From Streptomyces sp. Go-475 (GTDB lineage: Bacteria > Actinomycetota > Actinomycetes > Streptomycetales > Streptomycetaceae), in assembly GCF_003330845.1 (NCBI RefSeq), contig NZ_CP026121.1, positions 1,364,001 to 1,428,000 on the forward strand: a stretch of 64,000 nt of DNA. The letters are read 5' to 3'. The stretch's first letter is position 1. Each line of letters opens with the position of its first letter. The position numbers and the translations under genes are program-made. This document shows positions 1 to 9,511 of this stretch, piece after piece. The notes under the pieces are model-generated. The model was not told the DNA's origin. It saw nothing but the letters and a program-made list of their open reading frames with translations, and did no database searches.

Positions 1-439
1 CGTAGTAGTCCTGGTGGCCCGTGTCGTACGTCCCGGCCTGCTGCCCGTAGGGGTCCGAGGGGTCGCCGGGATAGGAAACGTGCTGCTGGTGGGGGTCGTT
101 GGACCAGCCGCCGTCGCCGTACTGCTGCTGGTGGTAGCCCTGGTCCTGCGGCTGCCCGGGGCCTGGCTGCCCCGGGTACTGCTGATGTCCGTGAACCTGT
201 GCCGCGTACTGCTGGTCGTACTGGTACTGCTGCTGCGCCTGACCGTATCCGGCCTGCTCGCCGGTGCCCCAGTCGCCGTACTGCGGCTGCTGCGGCTGCT
301 CTGGATAGTGCTGCGGCTGGCCGCCGTAGGGGGACTGCTGGTCCTGGTGGACCTGCTGTCCTCCCCATCCGCCGTCCCCGTACAACGGGTCCTCCGGATG
401 CCACGGTTCGGAGCCTTGGCCCCGGCCATACTCAGTCAT
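1..439 (-). CDS. mltG: Endolytic transglycosylase MltG, N-terminal part (truncated by window edge)
   Basis: Only the first 146 codons lie in the window; the gene runs off the left edge. The reading frame starts MTEYGRGQGSEP and continues as a disordered cytoplasmic stretch very rich in Gln, Tyr, Gly and Pro (many PQQPQYG and HQQQYGD-like units). No membrane segment or YceG domain is reached. The identification rests on position (directly downstream of alaS and ruvX on the same strand, the usual actinobacterial order) and on the known Q/Y/G-rich N-terminal extension of Streptomyces MltG. In that family a single-pass membrane lytic transglycosylase cleaves nascent peptidoglycan. The catalytic part is not visible here, so the name is inferred mainly from context. 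Confidence 0.7.
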   Translation of the reverse strand, partial: MTEYGRGQGSEPWHPEDPLYGDGGWGGQQVHQDQQSPYGGQPQHYPEQPQQPQYGDWGTGEQAGYGQAQQQYQYDQQYAAQVHGHQQYPGQPGPGQPQDQGYHQQQYGDGGWSNDPHQQHVSYPGDPSDPYGQQAGTYDTGHQDYY

Positions 440-560
440 CGATCCCCTAGAGCCGCGAGGCGGCGGTCACGCGGCTTCCGGCTCGGCTCCCGTCCCGCCT
501 CTTGCTGTGCGGCGGCTGTTCGAATGCCGCCGCATCGCGCGGAACGTTACCGTATCGCGA

Positions 561-1025
561 TCAGATGACCACTTCGACGTCTTCGCCGGGTGCTTTACCT
601 GACACCCGTTCGGATTCAAGCGCCTGTTGCAGGATGATCACGGCCGCTGCCTGGTCGATGACGGACCGCCCCTTCTTGGACTTCACGCCCGAGGCGCGCA
701 GTCCCTGACTGGCCGTCACCGTCGTCATGCGTTCGTCCACGAGCCTCACCGGAACCGGCGCGATCATGCGCGCCAGTTCCTGGACGAAGCCGCGGACCTT
801 GACCGCGGCCGGGCCCTCGCCGCCCTTGAGGGAGCGCGGGAGACCGGCCACGACCTCGATCGGCTCGTACTCCTCGACGAGTTGCTTCAACCGCCGGTGA
901 GCTGCGGGGATGTCACGCCCCGGGACCGTCTCCACCGGGGTGGCGAGGATCCCGTCGGGGTCGCACGAGGCGACCCCGATGCGGGCGTCCCCGACGTCGA
1001 TCGCGAGTCGACGTCCTCTGCGCAT
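561..1025 (-). CDS. ruvX: Putative pre-16S rRNA nuclease / Holliday junction resolvase-like protein RuvX (YqgF)
   Basis: A 154-residue protein with the RNase H-like fold of the YqgF family. Visible signatures are the N-terminal LAIDVG strand with acidic Asp10, the GLPRSLKG loop (residues 61-68), VDERMTT with Asp97 and Glu98, and a C-terminal IDQAAAV helix with Asp124. The family length is 135-160 residues. YqgF proteins process the 5' end of 16S rRNA in E. coli and have also been linked to Holliday-junction cleavage, so the substrate here is not settled by sequence. It lies 15 bp downstream of alaS and about 120 bp upstream of mltG, so the three are likely co-transcribed. The ATG start is in the standard position just before the first beta strand. 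Confidence 0.93.
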   Translation of the reverse strand: MRRGRRLAIDVGDARIGVASCDPDGILATPVETVPGRDIPAAHRRLKQLVEEYEPIEVVAGLPRSLKGGEGPAAVKVRGFVQELARMIAPVPVRLVDERMTTVTASQGLRASGVKSKKGRSVIDQAAAVIILQQALESERVSGKAPGEDVEVVI

Positions 1026-1040
1026 ACTCTCGACCGTCTC

Positions 1041-3713
1041 TTACTTGGCCGTCTCGGCGACGAGTCGCTCGACGGCGTCCACGGCGTCACCGATGGCGGC
1101 CGGGTTCTGGCCGCCGCCCTGGGCGACGTCCGGCTTGCCGCCACCGCCGCCGCCGAGGGTCTTGGCGGCCGTGCGGACCAGGTCGCCGGCCTTGAGGCCG
1201 CGCTCGCGGGCGGCCTCGTTGGTGGCGATGACCGTGAGCGGCTTGCCGTTCGCCACCGTGAACAGGGCGACGACGGCGGCCCGGCCGCCCTGGATGCGTC
1301 CGCGCACGTCGAGGACGAGCTTGCGCAGGTCGTCGGCGGTGGTGCCGTCCGGGACCTGGCCGGTCACGACAGCAACGCCGTGGACGTCCTTGGCGGACTC
1401 GGCGAGACCGGCGGCGGCCTGGAGGACCTTCTCGGCGCGGAACTTCTCGATCTCCTTCTCGGCGTCCTTCAGCTTGCCGAGCATGGCGGAGACCTTCTCC
1501 GGGAGCTCCTCCGGGCGGCCCTTGATCAGCTCCTGGAGCTGGGCGACGACCGTGTGCTCGCGGGCGAGGAAGTTGTAGGCGTCCACGCCGACCAGGGCCT
1601 CGATCCGGCGCACACCGGAGCCGATGGAGGACTCGCCGAGCAGCTTCACCAGGCCCAGCTGGGCGGTGTTGTGCACGTGCGTGCCGCCGCACAGCTCCTT
1701 GGAGAAGTCGCCGATGGTCACGACGCGCACGCGCTCGCCGTACTTCTCGCCGAACTCGGCGATGGCGCCCTGCTTCTTGGCCTCGTCGATGCCCATGACC
1801 TCGGCCTGGACGTCCAGGTCGCGGGCGAGCACCTCGTTGATCTTCTGCTCGACGTCGGTCATCACGGCCGTCGGGACGGCGGACGGGGAGCCGAAGTCGA
1901 AGCGGAAGCGGCCGGGCTGGTTCTCGGAACCGGCCTGGGCGGCCGTCGGGCCGAGGGCGTCGCGCAGGGCCTGGTGGGTGAGGTGCGTGGCCGAGTGGGC
2001 GCGGGCGATGGCCTTGCGCCGGCGGTCGTCGATGGCGGCGTGGGCCTTGGCACCGACCGTGACCTCGCCTACCTGGACGATGCCCTTGTGCACGTAGACG
2101 CCCGGGACCGGCTTCTGGCAGTCGCGGATCTCGATGACGGCACCGGAGTCGGCCTTGATCCGGCCGGTGTCGCCGATCTGGCCGCCGCCCTCGGCGTAGA
2201 AGGGGGTGCGGTCGAGGACGATCTCGACCTCGTCGCCCTCCGTGGCGGCCGGGGAGGAGACGCCGTCGACGAGGATGCCGACGATCGTGGACTCGCCCTC
2301 GGTGTCGGTGTAGCCGATGAAGTCGGTGGCACCGGCGCGGTCGGCGATCTCCCGGTAGGCGCCCATGTCGGCGTGGCCGGTCTTCTTGGCCTGGGCGTCG
2401 GCCTTGGCGCGCTCCCGCTGCTCCTTCATCAGGCGGCGGAAGCCCTCCTCGTCCACGGAGAGGCCCTGTTCGGCGGCCATCTCCAGGGTGAGGTCGATCG
2501 GGAAGCCCCACGTGTCGTGGAGCAGGAAGGCCTTGTCGCCGGGCAGGACGGTGGAGCCGGCCTGCTTGGTCTCGGTGACGGCCGTGTCGAGGATGTTGGT
2601 GCCGGCCTTCAGCGTCTTGAGGAAGGCGTTCTCCTCGGCGAGGGCGACCTTCTCGATGCGCTCGCGGTCGGTGATCAGCTCGGGGTACTGCTGGCCCATC
2701 ATGCCGATGACGACGTCGATCAGGTCCTTGACGACCGGGCCGGTGGCGCCGAGCAGGCGCATGTTGCGGATGGCGCGGCGCATGATGCGGCGCAGCACGT
2801 AGCCGCGGCCCTCGTTGCCCGGGGTGACGCCGTCGCCGATGAGCATGGTGGCGGTGCGCATGTGGTCGGTGACCACGCGCAGGGAGACGTCGGAGGCGTG
2901 GGCGTCGCCGTAGCGGACGCCGGTCAGCTCGGTGGCCTTGTTGATCACGGCCATCGAGGTGTCGATCTCGTACATGTTCTGCACGCCCTGCAGGATCATG
3001 GCGAGGCGTTCGAGACCGAGGCCGGTGTCGATGTTCTTGCTGGGCAGTTCGCCGAGGATCTCGAAGTTGTCCTTGCCGGTGCCCTCGCCCCGCTCGTACT
3101 GCATGAAGACGAGGTTCCAGATCTCCACGTACCGCTCGTCGTTGACGGCGGGGCCGCCCTCGGCGCCGAACTCGGGGCCGCGGTCGTAGTTGATCTCGGA
3201 GCAGGGGCCGCAGGGGCCGGGGACGCCCATGGACCAGTAGTTGTCCTTCATCCCGAGGCGCTGGATGCGCTCCTTCGGCACGCCGACGACCTCGTGCCAG
3301 ATGCGCTCGGCCTCGTCGTCGTCCTTGTAGACGGTGATCCACAGGCGCTCGGGGTCGAGACCGTAACCGCCCTTGTCCTGGGGGCTGGTGAGCAGCTCCC
3401 AGGCGAGCTTGATGGCGCCTTCCTTGAAGTAGTCGCCGAAGGAGAAGTTGCCGCACATCTGGAAGAACGTGCCGTGCCGGGTGGTCTTGCCGACCTCTTC
3501 GATGTCCGGCGTGCGCACGCACTTCTGCACGCTGGTGGCGCGGGCGAAGGGCGGCTTGACCTCACCCAGGAAGTAGGGCTTGAAGGGCACCATGCCGGCG
3601 GGGACGAGGAGCAGAGTCGGGTCGTCCGCGATGAGCGACGCCGAAGGGACGACGGTGTGACCGCGCTCCTCGAAGAAGCTCAACCAGCGGCGGCGGATCT
3701 CAGCCGACTCCAT
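1041..3713 (-). CDS. alaS: Alanine--tRNA ligase
   Basis: An 890-residue class II aminoacyl-tRNA synthetase of typical length, charging tRNA-Ala in the cytoplasm. The N-terminal catalytic core shows [10 protein letters not shown] (41-50) and the motif around [18 protein letters not shown] (79-96). The editing domain carries the zinc ligands of HSATH (His573, His577) and CGGTH (Cys675, His679), which hydrolyse Ser- and Gly-tRNA-Ala. A Gly-rich C-terminal C-Ala domain ends the protein. The start overlaps the stop of the upstream small gene by one base (TGATG), indicating translational coupling. No T-box leader is visible upstream; the gene is read through from the two preceding small genes. Confidence 0.98.
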   Translation of the reverse strand: MESAEIRRRWLSFFEERGHTVVPSASLIADDPTLLLVPAGMVPFKPYFLGEVKPPFARATSVQKCVRTPDIEEVGKTTRHGTFFQMCGNFSFGDYFKEGAIKLAWELLTSPQDKGGYGLDPERLWITVYKDDDEAERIWHEVVGVPKERIQRLGMKDNYWSMGVPGPCGPCSEINYDRGPEFGAEGGPAVNDERYVEIWNLVFMQYERGEGTGKDNFEILGELPSKNIDTGLGLERLAMILQGVQNMYEIDTSMAVINKATELTGVRYGDAHASDVSLRVVTDHMRTATMLIGDGVTPGNEGRGYVLRRIMRRAIRNMRLLGATGPVVKDLIDVVIGMMGQQYPELITDRERIEKVALAEENAFLKTLKAGTNILDTAVTETKQAGSTVLPGDKAFLLHDTWGFPIDLTLEMAAEQGLSVDEEGFRRLMKEQRERAKADAQAKKTGHADMGAYREIADRAGATDFIGYTDTEGESTIVGILVDGVSSPAATEGDEVEIVLDRTPFYAEGGGQIGDTGRIKADSGAVIEIRDCQKPVPGVYVHKGIVQVGEVTVGAKAHAAIDDRRRKAIARAHSATHLTHQALRDALGPTAAQAGSENQPGRFRFDFGSPSAVPTAVMTDVEQKINEVLARDLDVQAEVMGIDEAKKQGAIAEFGEKYGERVRVVTIGDFSKELCGGTHVHNTAQLGLVKLLGESSIGSGVRRIEALVGVDAYNFLAREHTVVAQLQELIKGRPEELPEKVSAMLGKLKDAEKEIEKFRAEKVLQAAAGLAESAKDVHGVAVVTGQVPDGTTADDLRKLVLDVRGRIQGGRAAVVALFTVANGKPLTVIATNEAARERGLKAGDLVRTAAKTLGGGGGGKPDVAQGGGQNPAAIGDAVDAVERLVAETAK

Positions 3714-4057
3714 CAGTGGTCCTCATTCCGGTTGTACGAGTACGTCGTCCTGTCGACGTACTTCGGGTTGCTGCGGTTCTCGATGGCGGCGTACCGCCGG
3801 GGTGCGGGGAGTTCCGGGTTCTCGTTGATCCCGAGGGCGTCGCCCAACTCGGCCTCCCGCACGGCCATGTTGTCGCGGACGTCGAGCGCGAAGTCCACCG
3901 CGCGGTCCTTGAGGCGGTGACCGGCCTCGATCGCCTTGTTCCCAGCGGTTCTGGCGAGGCTCTCGGGGGTCAGCTGCTTCAGCTTGCGGTTGACCTTGGT
4001 GGTGGCCCACACACCGGCGGCGACGCCCGTGGTGAACCAGAAGGTGCGGCGGAACAT
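3713..4057 (-). CDS. Small conserved actinobacterial protein (DUF6167-like)
   Basis: A 114-residue protein beginning [17 protein letters not shown], a single short hydrophobic segment at residues 5-20. A basic linker ([15 protein letters not shown]) and an amphipathic, charged C-terminal half follow, ending YSYNRNEDH. It is coupled to alaS by a one-base overlap and lies 9 bp after the DUF948 gene, so the three form one unit. The family is conserved next to alaS in streptomycetes as I recall, but has no assigned role. The single membrane anchor and soluble tail suggest an inner-membrane-associated protein; this is inference. Confidence 0.8.
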   Translation of the reverse strand: MFRRTFWFTTGVAAGVWATTKVNRKLKQLTPESLARTAGNKAIEAGHRLKDRAVDFALDVRDNMAVREAELGDALGINENPELPAPRRYAAIENRSNPKYVDRTTYSYNRNEDH

Positions 4058-4066
4058 CGCTGGCTC

Positions 4067-4498
4067 TCAGTCCCTCTTCCCTCGGGAGCTGCGCCGGGAG
4101 ACCGTGCGGCCCACGATCACGGTACGCCTCGGCGTCTTGGCGGGCACGTCCTCCTTGCGGCCGCCGAGGGCCCGGCGCACGCCGTAGCCGAAGGCCGCGA
4201 CCTTGACCAGGGGGCCGCCGAAGGTGGAGGCGACGGTGGTCGACAGCGCGGAGGCGTTGGACGTGACCTCCTGGACGTCGGAGGCGATCGCGTCGACCCG
4301 GTCGATCTGGGTCTGCGCGGAGCGGACCGCCGAGGATGCGTCGGCCAGCAGCGGGACGGCCTGGTCGGTCACGTCCGCCACGAGCTTGGTGGTCGCCCTG
4401 AGCGTCTGGGCCAGCCTCGCCAGCGCGACGGCGAGGAAGGAGACCAGGATCGCCCAGAAGACGGCCACCAGGATTCCGGCCACCTCTCCACCGGACAC
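4067..4498 (-). CDS. DUF948 domain-containing membrane-anchored protein
   Basis: A GTG start at 4498 gives a 143-residue protein, MSGGEVAGILVAVFWAILVS. It is preceded by GGGAG about 9 bp upstream, whereas the longer ATG frame (from 4531) adds an unlikely hydrophilic MFRHVSGSGC extension. A transmembrane helix spans about residues 5-27. It is followed by a heptad-like helical region (ADASSAVRSAQTQIDRVDAIASDVQEV) of the kind seen in DUF948 and methyl-accepting-like coiled coils, then a very basic tail (RRTVIVGRTVSRRSSRGKRD). It is the first gene of the small unit leading into alaS. Function unknown. Confidence 0.82.
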   Translation of the reverse strand: MSGGEVAGILVAVFWAILVSFLAVALARLAQTLRATTKLVADVTDQAVPLLADASSAVRSAQTQIDRVDAIASDVQEVTSNASALSTTVASTFGGPLVKVAAFGYGVRRALGGRKEDVPAKTPRRTVIVGRTVSRRSSRGKRD

Positions 4499-4612
4499 TG
4501 TGCACCCGCTCCCTGAAACGTGCCTGAACATCGAAAAAGTCGTGCGACGAGCCTATCGCGCCGGGGGTGGCGCTCCGTACCGGATTACCCGCCGGTGGCT
4601 GGTCAATCGCGA

Positions 4613-4662
4613 AAGCCCGCCGCCTCGCCCGCCCGTAGGGGGCGGGGAGACGGCGGGCTGGG
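4613..4662 (-). terminator. Rho-independent-type hairpin after rpsD
   Basis: A long GC-rich hairpin between rpsD and the DUF948 gene. On the minus strand the arms AGCCCGCCGTCTCCCCGCC and GGCGGGCGAGGCGGCGGGCT pair with few mismatches around a CCTACG loop, and a short TTTC follows. Its position 20-70 bp past the rpsD stop fits termination of the ribosomal-protein transcript. Confidence 0.65.
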
Positions 4663-4683
4663 GTACCGCGTGCCTACTGAGGA

Positions 4684-5298
4684 TCAGCGGGCGTAGTACT
4701 CGACGACGAGCTGCTCGTCGCAGATCACCGGGATCTCCTTGCGGTTCGGCTCGCGGTCCAGGCGGAACGCCAGGGCCTTGAGGTTCACCTGGAGGTAGCG
4801 CGGAATCTCGCCGTCGGGGGCGAAGCCACCCTCACGGGCGATCGTGAAGAGCGTCTTCTCCTTGGAGCGCTCGCGGACCTGCACGACGTCGTCCGGACGG
4901 ACACGGAAGGAGGGCTTGTCGACCTTCTTGCCGTTGACGGCGATGTGGCCGTGCGTGACCATCTGGCGGGCCTGGTAGATGGTGCGGGCGATGCCCGAAC
5001 GCAGGACCAGGGCGTCGAGACGGCGCTCCAGCTCGATGATCAGGGCCTCACCGGTCTTGCCCTGGACCTTGGAGGCACGCTCGTAGGCGCGGACGAGCTG
5101 GCGCTCGGACACGTCGTACTGCGCGCGCAGGCGCTGCTTCTCGAGCAGACGGACCTTGTAGTCCGAGTTCTGCTTGCGGCCGCGGCCGTGCTCGCCCGGC
5201 GGGTAGGGGCGGGCCTCGAAGTACTTGACGGCCTTCGGGGTCAGCGCGATGCCGAGGGCACGCGACTTCTTGACCTTGGGGCGGGACTGGTTCGCCAC
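4684..5298 (-). CDS. rpsD: 30S ribosomal protein S4
   Basis: A 204-residue protein from a GTG start at 5298 ([16 protein letters not shown]), the normal length for actinobacterial S4. Visible landmarks are [20 protein letters not shown], the conserved rRNA-binding N-terminal part, and the S4 RNA-binding domain with [11 protein letters not shown] and [17 protein letters not shown] (about residues 95-150). The protein nucleates assembly of the 30S subunit by binding the 5' domain of 16S rRNA. AGGA lies about 12 bases upstream of the GTG. The gene is monocistronic here, unlike the alpha-operon location in many bacteria, and is preceded by about 300 bp of structured leader described separately. 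The S4-type zinc Cys motif is absent. Confidence 0.98.
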   Translation of the reverse strand: MANQSRPKVKKSRALGIALTPKAVKYFEARPYPPGEHGRGRKQNSDYKVRLLEKQRLRAQYDVSERQLVRAYERASKVQGKTGEALIIELERRLDALVLRSGIARTIYQARQMVTHGHIAVNGKKVDKPSFRVRPDDVVQVRERSKEKTLFTIAREGGFAPDGEIPRYLQVNLKALAFRLDREPNRKEIPVICDEQLVVEYYAR

Positions 5299-5603
5299 TG
5301 CTTTCTCATTTCCTGGATTCGGCTTGTCAGGGTTAGGGGAGGTCGCATCCGCAGCCGGGGAAACCCGCCTCGGTCCTGGTGGACCTCGGTGGGCAGCCGC
5401 TCCCCTGGTCTGGGCACATACGTGCAGCACGCGAGTGGCCCACCGACCGGTCCCGTCCGTACGACGAGGGGTGGTGGGCTGCCCGCGACACCGTTCGACG
5501 GTGCGCGACGCTCCTGGAGCCGATCCCGGAGGATCGGGGCTCCGGCCGGCTGTCCCGTTCTGACTGCACGGGACGCGGCACTCCGATCGAGTTTACAGGG
5601 TCC
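5299..5603 (-). other. Long structured 5' leader of rpsD (no gene seen)
   Basis: Non-coding stretch between rarA and rpsD. A plausible promoter reads on the minus strand as TCGAAA, 18 bp, TAAACT, overlapping the rarA stop. Downstream lie a stem at 5516-5543 (GGAGCC plus GATCC pairing with GGATC plus GGCTCC) and a stem at 5484-5506 (CGCG-A-CACCG, loop, CGGTG-CGCG). S4 is a known translational autoregulator in other bacteria, so a leader binding site is possible, but that is inference. No convincing short reading frame was found. Confidence 0.45.
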
Positions 5604-6959
5604 TCAGGACCGCTTTCGACCGAGGTTCTTCCTGGTCCACTCGACCGCGTCCGCGTAGCGGGCCTCCGCGCCGTGCCGGGTCGGCTCGTAGTACTCGCGG
5701 TCCTTGAGGGCGTCCGGGGCGTACTGCTGGGCGGCGATGCCCTCCGGCAGGTCGTGCGGGTAGACGTAGCCCTGGCCGTGGCCGAGCTTGGTCGCACCCT
5801 TGTAGTGGCTGTCGCGCAGGTGGGCGGGGACCGGTCCGGCCAGGCCCTTGCGCACGTCCTCCAGGGCGGCGCCGATGGCGGTCGTCGCGGCGTTGGACTT
5901 GGGCGCCAGGGCGAGGGCGATCGTGGCGTGGCTGAGGGTGAGGGCGGCCTCGGGGAAGCCGATCATGGCGACGGCCTGGGCCGCGGCGACCGCCGTCTGC
6001 AGGGCGGTCGGGTCCGCCAGGCCGATGTCCTCGCTCGCGGAGATCATCAGGCGCCGGGCGATGAAGCGGGGGTCCTCGCCGGCCTCGATCATGCGGGCCA
6101 GGTAGTGCAGGGCGGCGTCGACGTCGGAGCCGCGGATGGACTTGATCAGGGCGCTGGCCACGTCGTAGTGCTGGTCGCCGTCGCGGTCGTACTTCACGGC
6201 GGCCCGGTCGACCGTCTCCTCCAGGGTCGTCAGGCCGATCTCCGTCTCGCCCTTGTCGAGGGCGGCTCCGGCGGCCGCCTCCAGGGCGGTGAGGGCGCGG
6301 CGGGCGTCGCCGCCGGCGATGCGCAGGAGGTGGCTCTCGGTCTCCTCGGGGAGGGCGACGGCGCTCTTGAGGCCGCGCTCGTCGGTGAGGGCGCGGCGGA
6401 CCAGGCCCCTGATGTCGTCGTCCGTGAGCGGTTCGAGGGTGAGGAGGAGGGAGCGGGACAGCAGGGGGGAGATCACCGAGAAGTAGGGGTTCTCCGTCGT
6501 CGCCGCGATCAGCGTCACCCAGCGGTTCTCGACGGCGGGGAGCAGGGAGTCCTGCTGGGCCTTGCTGAAGCGGTGGATCTCGTCGAGGAAGAGGACGGTC
6601 TCCTTGCCGTAGCCGCCGGAGGCGCGGCGGGCGCCGTCGATGACCGCGCGGACCTCCTTGACGCCGGCGGTGATCGCGGACAGCTCCACGAAGCGGGCGT
6701 CGGTCGCCTTGGAGACGACGTACGCCAGGGTGGTCTTGCCGGTGCCGGGCGGGCCCCAGAGGATCACCGAGGAGGGGCCGGCCGGGCCGGAGGCGCCCTC
6801 GCCGACCAGTCTGCGCAGGGGCGAGCCCGGCTTCAGCAGGTGCTGCTGGCCCACGACCTCGTCGAGCGTGCGCGGGCGCATCCGCACGGCCAGGGGGCTG
6901 CTGGACGGCTCCTTCTCCTGGCGGTCTTCGGCTGCGGCGGTGAACAGGTCGGGCTCCAC
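5604..6959 (-). CDS. rarA: Replication-associated recombination protein RarA (MgsA), AAA+ ATPase
   Basis: An AAA+ ATPase of the clamp-loader/RuvB superfamily that acts at stalled replication forks. From the preferred GTG at 6959 it has 451 residues, [20 protein letters not shown] two codons upstream is possible, but AGGG sits only 3 bases from that TTG and 9 from the GTG, and an in-frame TGA lies just upstream. Walker A is GPPGTGKT (69-76), Walker B is LFLDEIHRF (123-131) and sensor 1 is IAATTENP. The C-terminal half carries the MgsA tetramerisation domain ([17 protein letters not shown] near the end). The gene is single, upstream of the rpsD leader. Confidence 0.95.
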   Translation of the reverse strand: MEPDLFTAAAEDRQEKEPSSSPLAVRMRPRTLDEVVGQQHLLKPGSPLRRLVGEGASGPAGPSSVILWGPPGTGKTTLAYVVSKATDARFVELSAITAGVKEVRAVIDGARRASGGYGKETVLFLDEIHRFSKAQQDSLLPAVENRWVTLIAATTENPYFSVISPLLSRSLLLTLEPLTDDDIRGLVRRALTDERGLKSAVALPEETESHLLRIAGGDARRALTALEAAAGAALDKGETEIGLTTLEETVDRAAVKYDRDGDQHYDVASALIKSIRGSDVDAALHYLARMIEAGEDPRFIARRLMISASEDIGLADPTALQTAVAAAQAVAMIGFPEAALTLSHATIALALAPKSNAATTAIGAALEDVRKGLAGPVPAHLRDSHYKGATKLGHGQGYVYPHDLPEGIAAQQYAPDALKDREYYEPTRHGAEARYADAVEWTRKNLGRKRS

Positions 6960-7003
6960 GTCCAAAACCCTAAATCACGGCACTGACAGTCCGGGCGCGG
7001 CCG

Positions 7004-7660
7004 TCAGCTGGTCCAGAAGTCCCACCAGCGGGTCAGGATCAGCATGCCGATGATGCCGATGTGCAGCACGGGCATGACCCAGGTGAACTCGCCGAAGAAG
7101 CCCTTGAGCCAGCTCGGGGCGGGCAGGAAGCCCTTGCGGATGTTGAACGAGGTCACGTACCAGAACATGACGATCGTGGCGACCCAGGCGAGGCAGCACC
7201 ACAGGCACAGCGCGTTGATCCGGTACAGGGACTGGAACATCAGCCAGGCGCAGAAGACGACGCCGAACAGGCAGCCGGCGTTGAAGGTGAGCCAGTACCA
7301 GCGCGGGAAGCGGGCGCGGGCGAGCAGGCTCATGCCGACGCAGATGACGATGCCGTAGGCGACGAGGCCGAGCATCGGGTTGGGGAAGCCGAAGACGGCG
7401 GCCTGCTTGCTCTCCATGACGCTGCCGCAGGAGACCACGGGGTTGAGGCTGCAGCCGGGGGTGAACGTCCTGCCCTCGACCTTGGCCTCGAGGAGCTTGA
7501 ACTTGTCGAGCGTGATGACCCACGCGGCGAGCAGCCCGGCCGCGCCGGTGATCACCAGCAGCAGGGCGAAGGCCCGGCTGCCGCCCTCCGCGCGGGGCGC
7601 GATCTCGGCGCGCTCCGGCTCGGGCTCCGTGGAGACGTCCCTGACTGTCGTCTTGCTCAT
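7004..7660 (-). CDS. Vitamin K epoxide reductase (VKOR) family membrane protein
   Basis: A 218-residue integral membrane protein, start ATG at 7660 (MSKTTVRDVS). Five hydrophobic segments are visible at about 30-50, 93-113, 120-145, 150-170 and 196-213. The VKOR signature is complete: the loop pair Cys70 and Cys78 (GCSLNPVVSCGS) and the active-site CLWC (Cys152, Cys155) at the start of the fourth helix. Bacterial VKOR proteins reoxidise DsbA-like thiol oxidases with menaquinone as acceptor and so support disulfide formation outside the membrane. A DsbA-like protein is encoded at 57.5 kb, but no close partner is adjacent. The gene stands alone, divergent from the ABC/two-component operon. Confidence 0.92.
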   Translation of the reverse strand: MSKTTVRDVSTEPEPERAEIAPRAEGGSRAFALLLVITGAAGLLAAWVITLDKFKLLEAKVEGRTFTPGCSLNPVVSCGSVMESKQAAVFGFPNPMLGLVAYGIVICVGMSLLARARFPRWYWLTFNAGCLFGVVFCAWLMFQSLYRINALCLWCCLAWVATIVMFWYVTSFNIRKGFLPAPSWLKGFFGEFTWVMPVLHIGIIGMLILTRWWDFWTS

Positions 7661-7742
7661 CACGCCGATTCCGTCACTTGAGACCTGAACATCTTCGGGC
7701 AGGGTCATTGTGCCGCACCGGCAGGCTTGTCCACCGTTCAGT

Positions 7743-7758
7743 GGACATAAGGATGTCC
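7743..7758. promoter_or_regulatory. Inverted repeat (candidate operator) in the VKOR/ABC divergent region
   Basis: GGACAT-AAGG-ATGTCC is a perfect 6-4-6 inverted repeat 45 bp before the ATG of the ABC ATPase gene. This is a position where a response regulator or repressor would act on the ABC/two-component operon. It is a plausible target of the NarL-type regulator encoded in the same operon, but binding is inferred only from location and symmetry. Confidence 0.35.
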
Positions 7759-7802
7759 GCCCGGTCGTCCCTGAGGGGTGCGTTCCGGCCGACGCTCGTC
7801 GT

Positions 7803-8669
7803 ATGACAGCACAGGGGTACGACCTCGCCGTCGAGGTGCGGGGTCTGCGCAAGCGCTACGGGGACGTGACCGCCGTCGACGGCATCGATCTCGGCATCCG
7901 GCAGGGCGAGGTGTTCGGCCTGCTCGGGCCCAACGGCGCGGGCAAGAGCACCACGGTGGAGATCCTCCAGGGCAACCGGGACCGGGACGCGGGCGAGGTG
8001 TCCGTGCTCGGGTCGGACCCGGCGACCGGCACGCGTGCGTGGCGCTCACGTGTCGGAATCGTCTGGCAGGACGAATCGGCACCCGCGGAGTTGACGGTCC
8101 GGGAGACCGTGCGGCACTTCGCCCGCTACTACCCGAGGCCGCGCGACCCGGACGAGGTCATCGGCCTGGTGGGTCTGGAGGGGAAGGCGGACAGCCGGAT
8201 CAAGAAGCTCTCGGGCGGGCAGCGCCGCCGCCTCGACGTGGCGCTCGGCGTGATCGGCAGCCCGGAGCTGCTGCTCCTGGACGAGCCGACGACCGGGTTC
8301 GACCCGGCGGCCCGGCGGCAGTTCTGGTCGCTGATCCGCGCGCTGGCCGACGACGGCACGACCATCCTGCTGACCACGCACTACCTGGAGGAGGCGGAGG
8401 CGCTGGCCCACCGGCTGGCGATCGTGACGCGGGGCCGGATCGTCGCCGAGGGCGAGCCCGGGGCGCTGCGGGAGCGGTACGGCGGCGAGGCCGTCGTCAC
8501 CTGGACCGAGCCGGACGGCAGCCCGCGCGCGGAGCGCACAGAGACGCCGACCAGGACCATCGCCGCGCTCACCCGCCGCTTCGACGGCGAGATCCCGGGG
8601 CTGACGGTGAGTCGCCCCACCCTGGAGGACGTCTACCTCCGGCTGACCGGACAGGAGGCCCCGGCATGA
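7803..8669 (+). CDS. ABC transporter ATP-binding protein (ABC-2 exporter type)
   Basis: A 288-residue ATPase. Walker A GPNGAGKST (42-50), Q-loop Gln89 (VGIVWQDE), signature LSGGQ (136-140), Walker B LLLLDEP (156-162) and the switch His193 (TTHYLEEAE) are all present. The start is ATG at 7803; a longer in-frame extension has no support. The sequence is of the DrrA/CcmA-like class that pairs with ABC-2 membrane proteins to export drugs or lipids. It overlaps the permease gene by 4 bp (ATGA) and heads an operon with a sensor kinase and response regulator, so export is probably self-regulated. The substrate cannot be told from sequence. Confidence 0.95.
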   Translation: MTAQGYDLAVEVRGLRKRYGDVTAVDGIDLGIRQGEVFGLLGPNGAGKSTTVEILQGNRDRDAGEVSVLGSDPATGTRAWRSRVGIVWQDESAPAELTVRETVRHFARYYPRPRDPDEVIGLVGLEGKADSRIKKLSGGQRRRLDVALGVIGSPELLLLDEPTTGFDPAARRQFWSLIRALADDGTTILLTTHYLEEAEALAHRLAIVTRGRIVAEGEPGALRERYGGEAVVTWTEPDGSPRAERTETPTRTIAALTRRFDGEIPGLTVSRPTLEDVYLRLTGQEAPA

Positions 8670-9511
8670 CCGCGACCGTAGAAGAGGACCGGACGGCGGT
8701 CGGCGCGGACCGGCTGCCCGGGGCGTGGGGGCTGGGGCTGCGGCGGGGCGGCCTGGAGATCAGGCAGTTCTTCCGGCAGCGCGACCAGGTGGTGTTCACG
8801 TTCGCCTTCCCGGTGGTCTTCCTGTTCCTGTTCGCGTCGATCTTCCGGGACGACGTGGAGGGCGCGGGCATCACCGCCTCGCAGCTGTACGTCCCGGCGA
8901 TGATGGCGGCCGGGATCATGTCGACGAGTTTCCAGGCGCTCGGGGTCACGATCGCGATCGAGCGGGAGGAGAAGGTGCTGCGCCGGCTGCGGGGCACGCC
9001 GATGCCGCCGGCGGCGTATTTCCTCGGCAAGATCTGGCTGGTTCTGTTCACCGGTCTGCTGGAGACGGCGGTCCTGCTCCTCGTCGGGACGGGTTTCTAC
9101 GACGTGGACCTGCCGTCGGACGCGGGCCGCTGGTTGGACCTGGCGTGGATCTTCGTGCTGGGGATCACGGCGTGCGCCCTGCTCGGCATCGCGATCAGTT
9201 CGGTGCCGAAGTCGGCGAGCAGCGCGTCGTCCGTGGTCGTCCTGCCCTTCCTGGTGCTGCAGTTCATCTCCGGGGTGTACATCGCCATCGGCACGATCCC
9301 GGACTGGATGCTGACCGTGGGGGCGCTGTTCCCGCTGAAGTGGATGTGCCAGGGGCTGCGCGGGGTGTTCCTGCCGGAGTCGGCCCAGGTGCTGGAGCAG
9401 GCGGGGAGTTGGGAGCTGGGGCGCGTGGCCCTGGTGCTCGCGGCGTGGTGCGTCGGAGGATTGGCGCTGTGCCTGCTGACGTTCCGCTGGAAGGACCGGC
9501 GCACCGGATGA
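8666..9511 (+). CDS. ABC-2 type transporter permease
   Basis: A 281-residue membrane protein with about six hydrophobic segments, starting near residue 46 (VVFTFAFPVVFLFLFASIF). A conserved stretch, VTIAIEREEKVLRRLRGTPMP, typical of ABC-2 permeases, links to further helices ending LALCLLTFRWKDRRTG. It forms the membrane channel for the preceding ATPase. Start and stop codons overlap both neighbours by 4 bp, giving tight coupling with the ATPase upstream and the kinase downstream. The family exports antibiotics, lipids or peptides; nothing in the neighbourhood names the cargo. Confidence 0.93.
   Translation: MTATVEEDRTAVGADRLPGAWGLGLRRGGLEIRQFFRQRDQVVFTFAFPVVFLFLFASIFRDDVEGAGITASQLYVPAMMAAGIMSTSFQALGVTIAIEREEKVLRRLRGTPMPPAAYFLGKIWLVLFTGLLETAVLLLVGTGFYDVDLPSDAGRWLDLAWIFVLGITACALLGIAISSVPKSASSASSVVVLPFLVLQFISGVYIAIGTIPDWMLTVGALFPLKWMCQGLRGVFLPESAQVLEQAGSWELGRVALVLAAWCVGGLALCLLTFRWKDRRTG

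Noticed and set aside
627..3920. A plus-strand open frame of over 1000 codons opposite alaS and ruvX
   Set aside because: It is the antisense shadow of alaS, rich in Ala, Gly, Asp and Leu without any domain. High GC keeps the opposite frame open.
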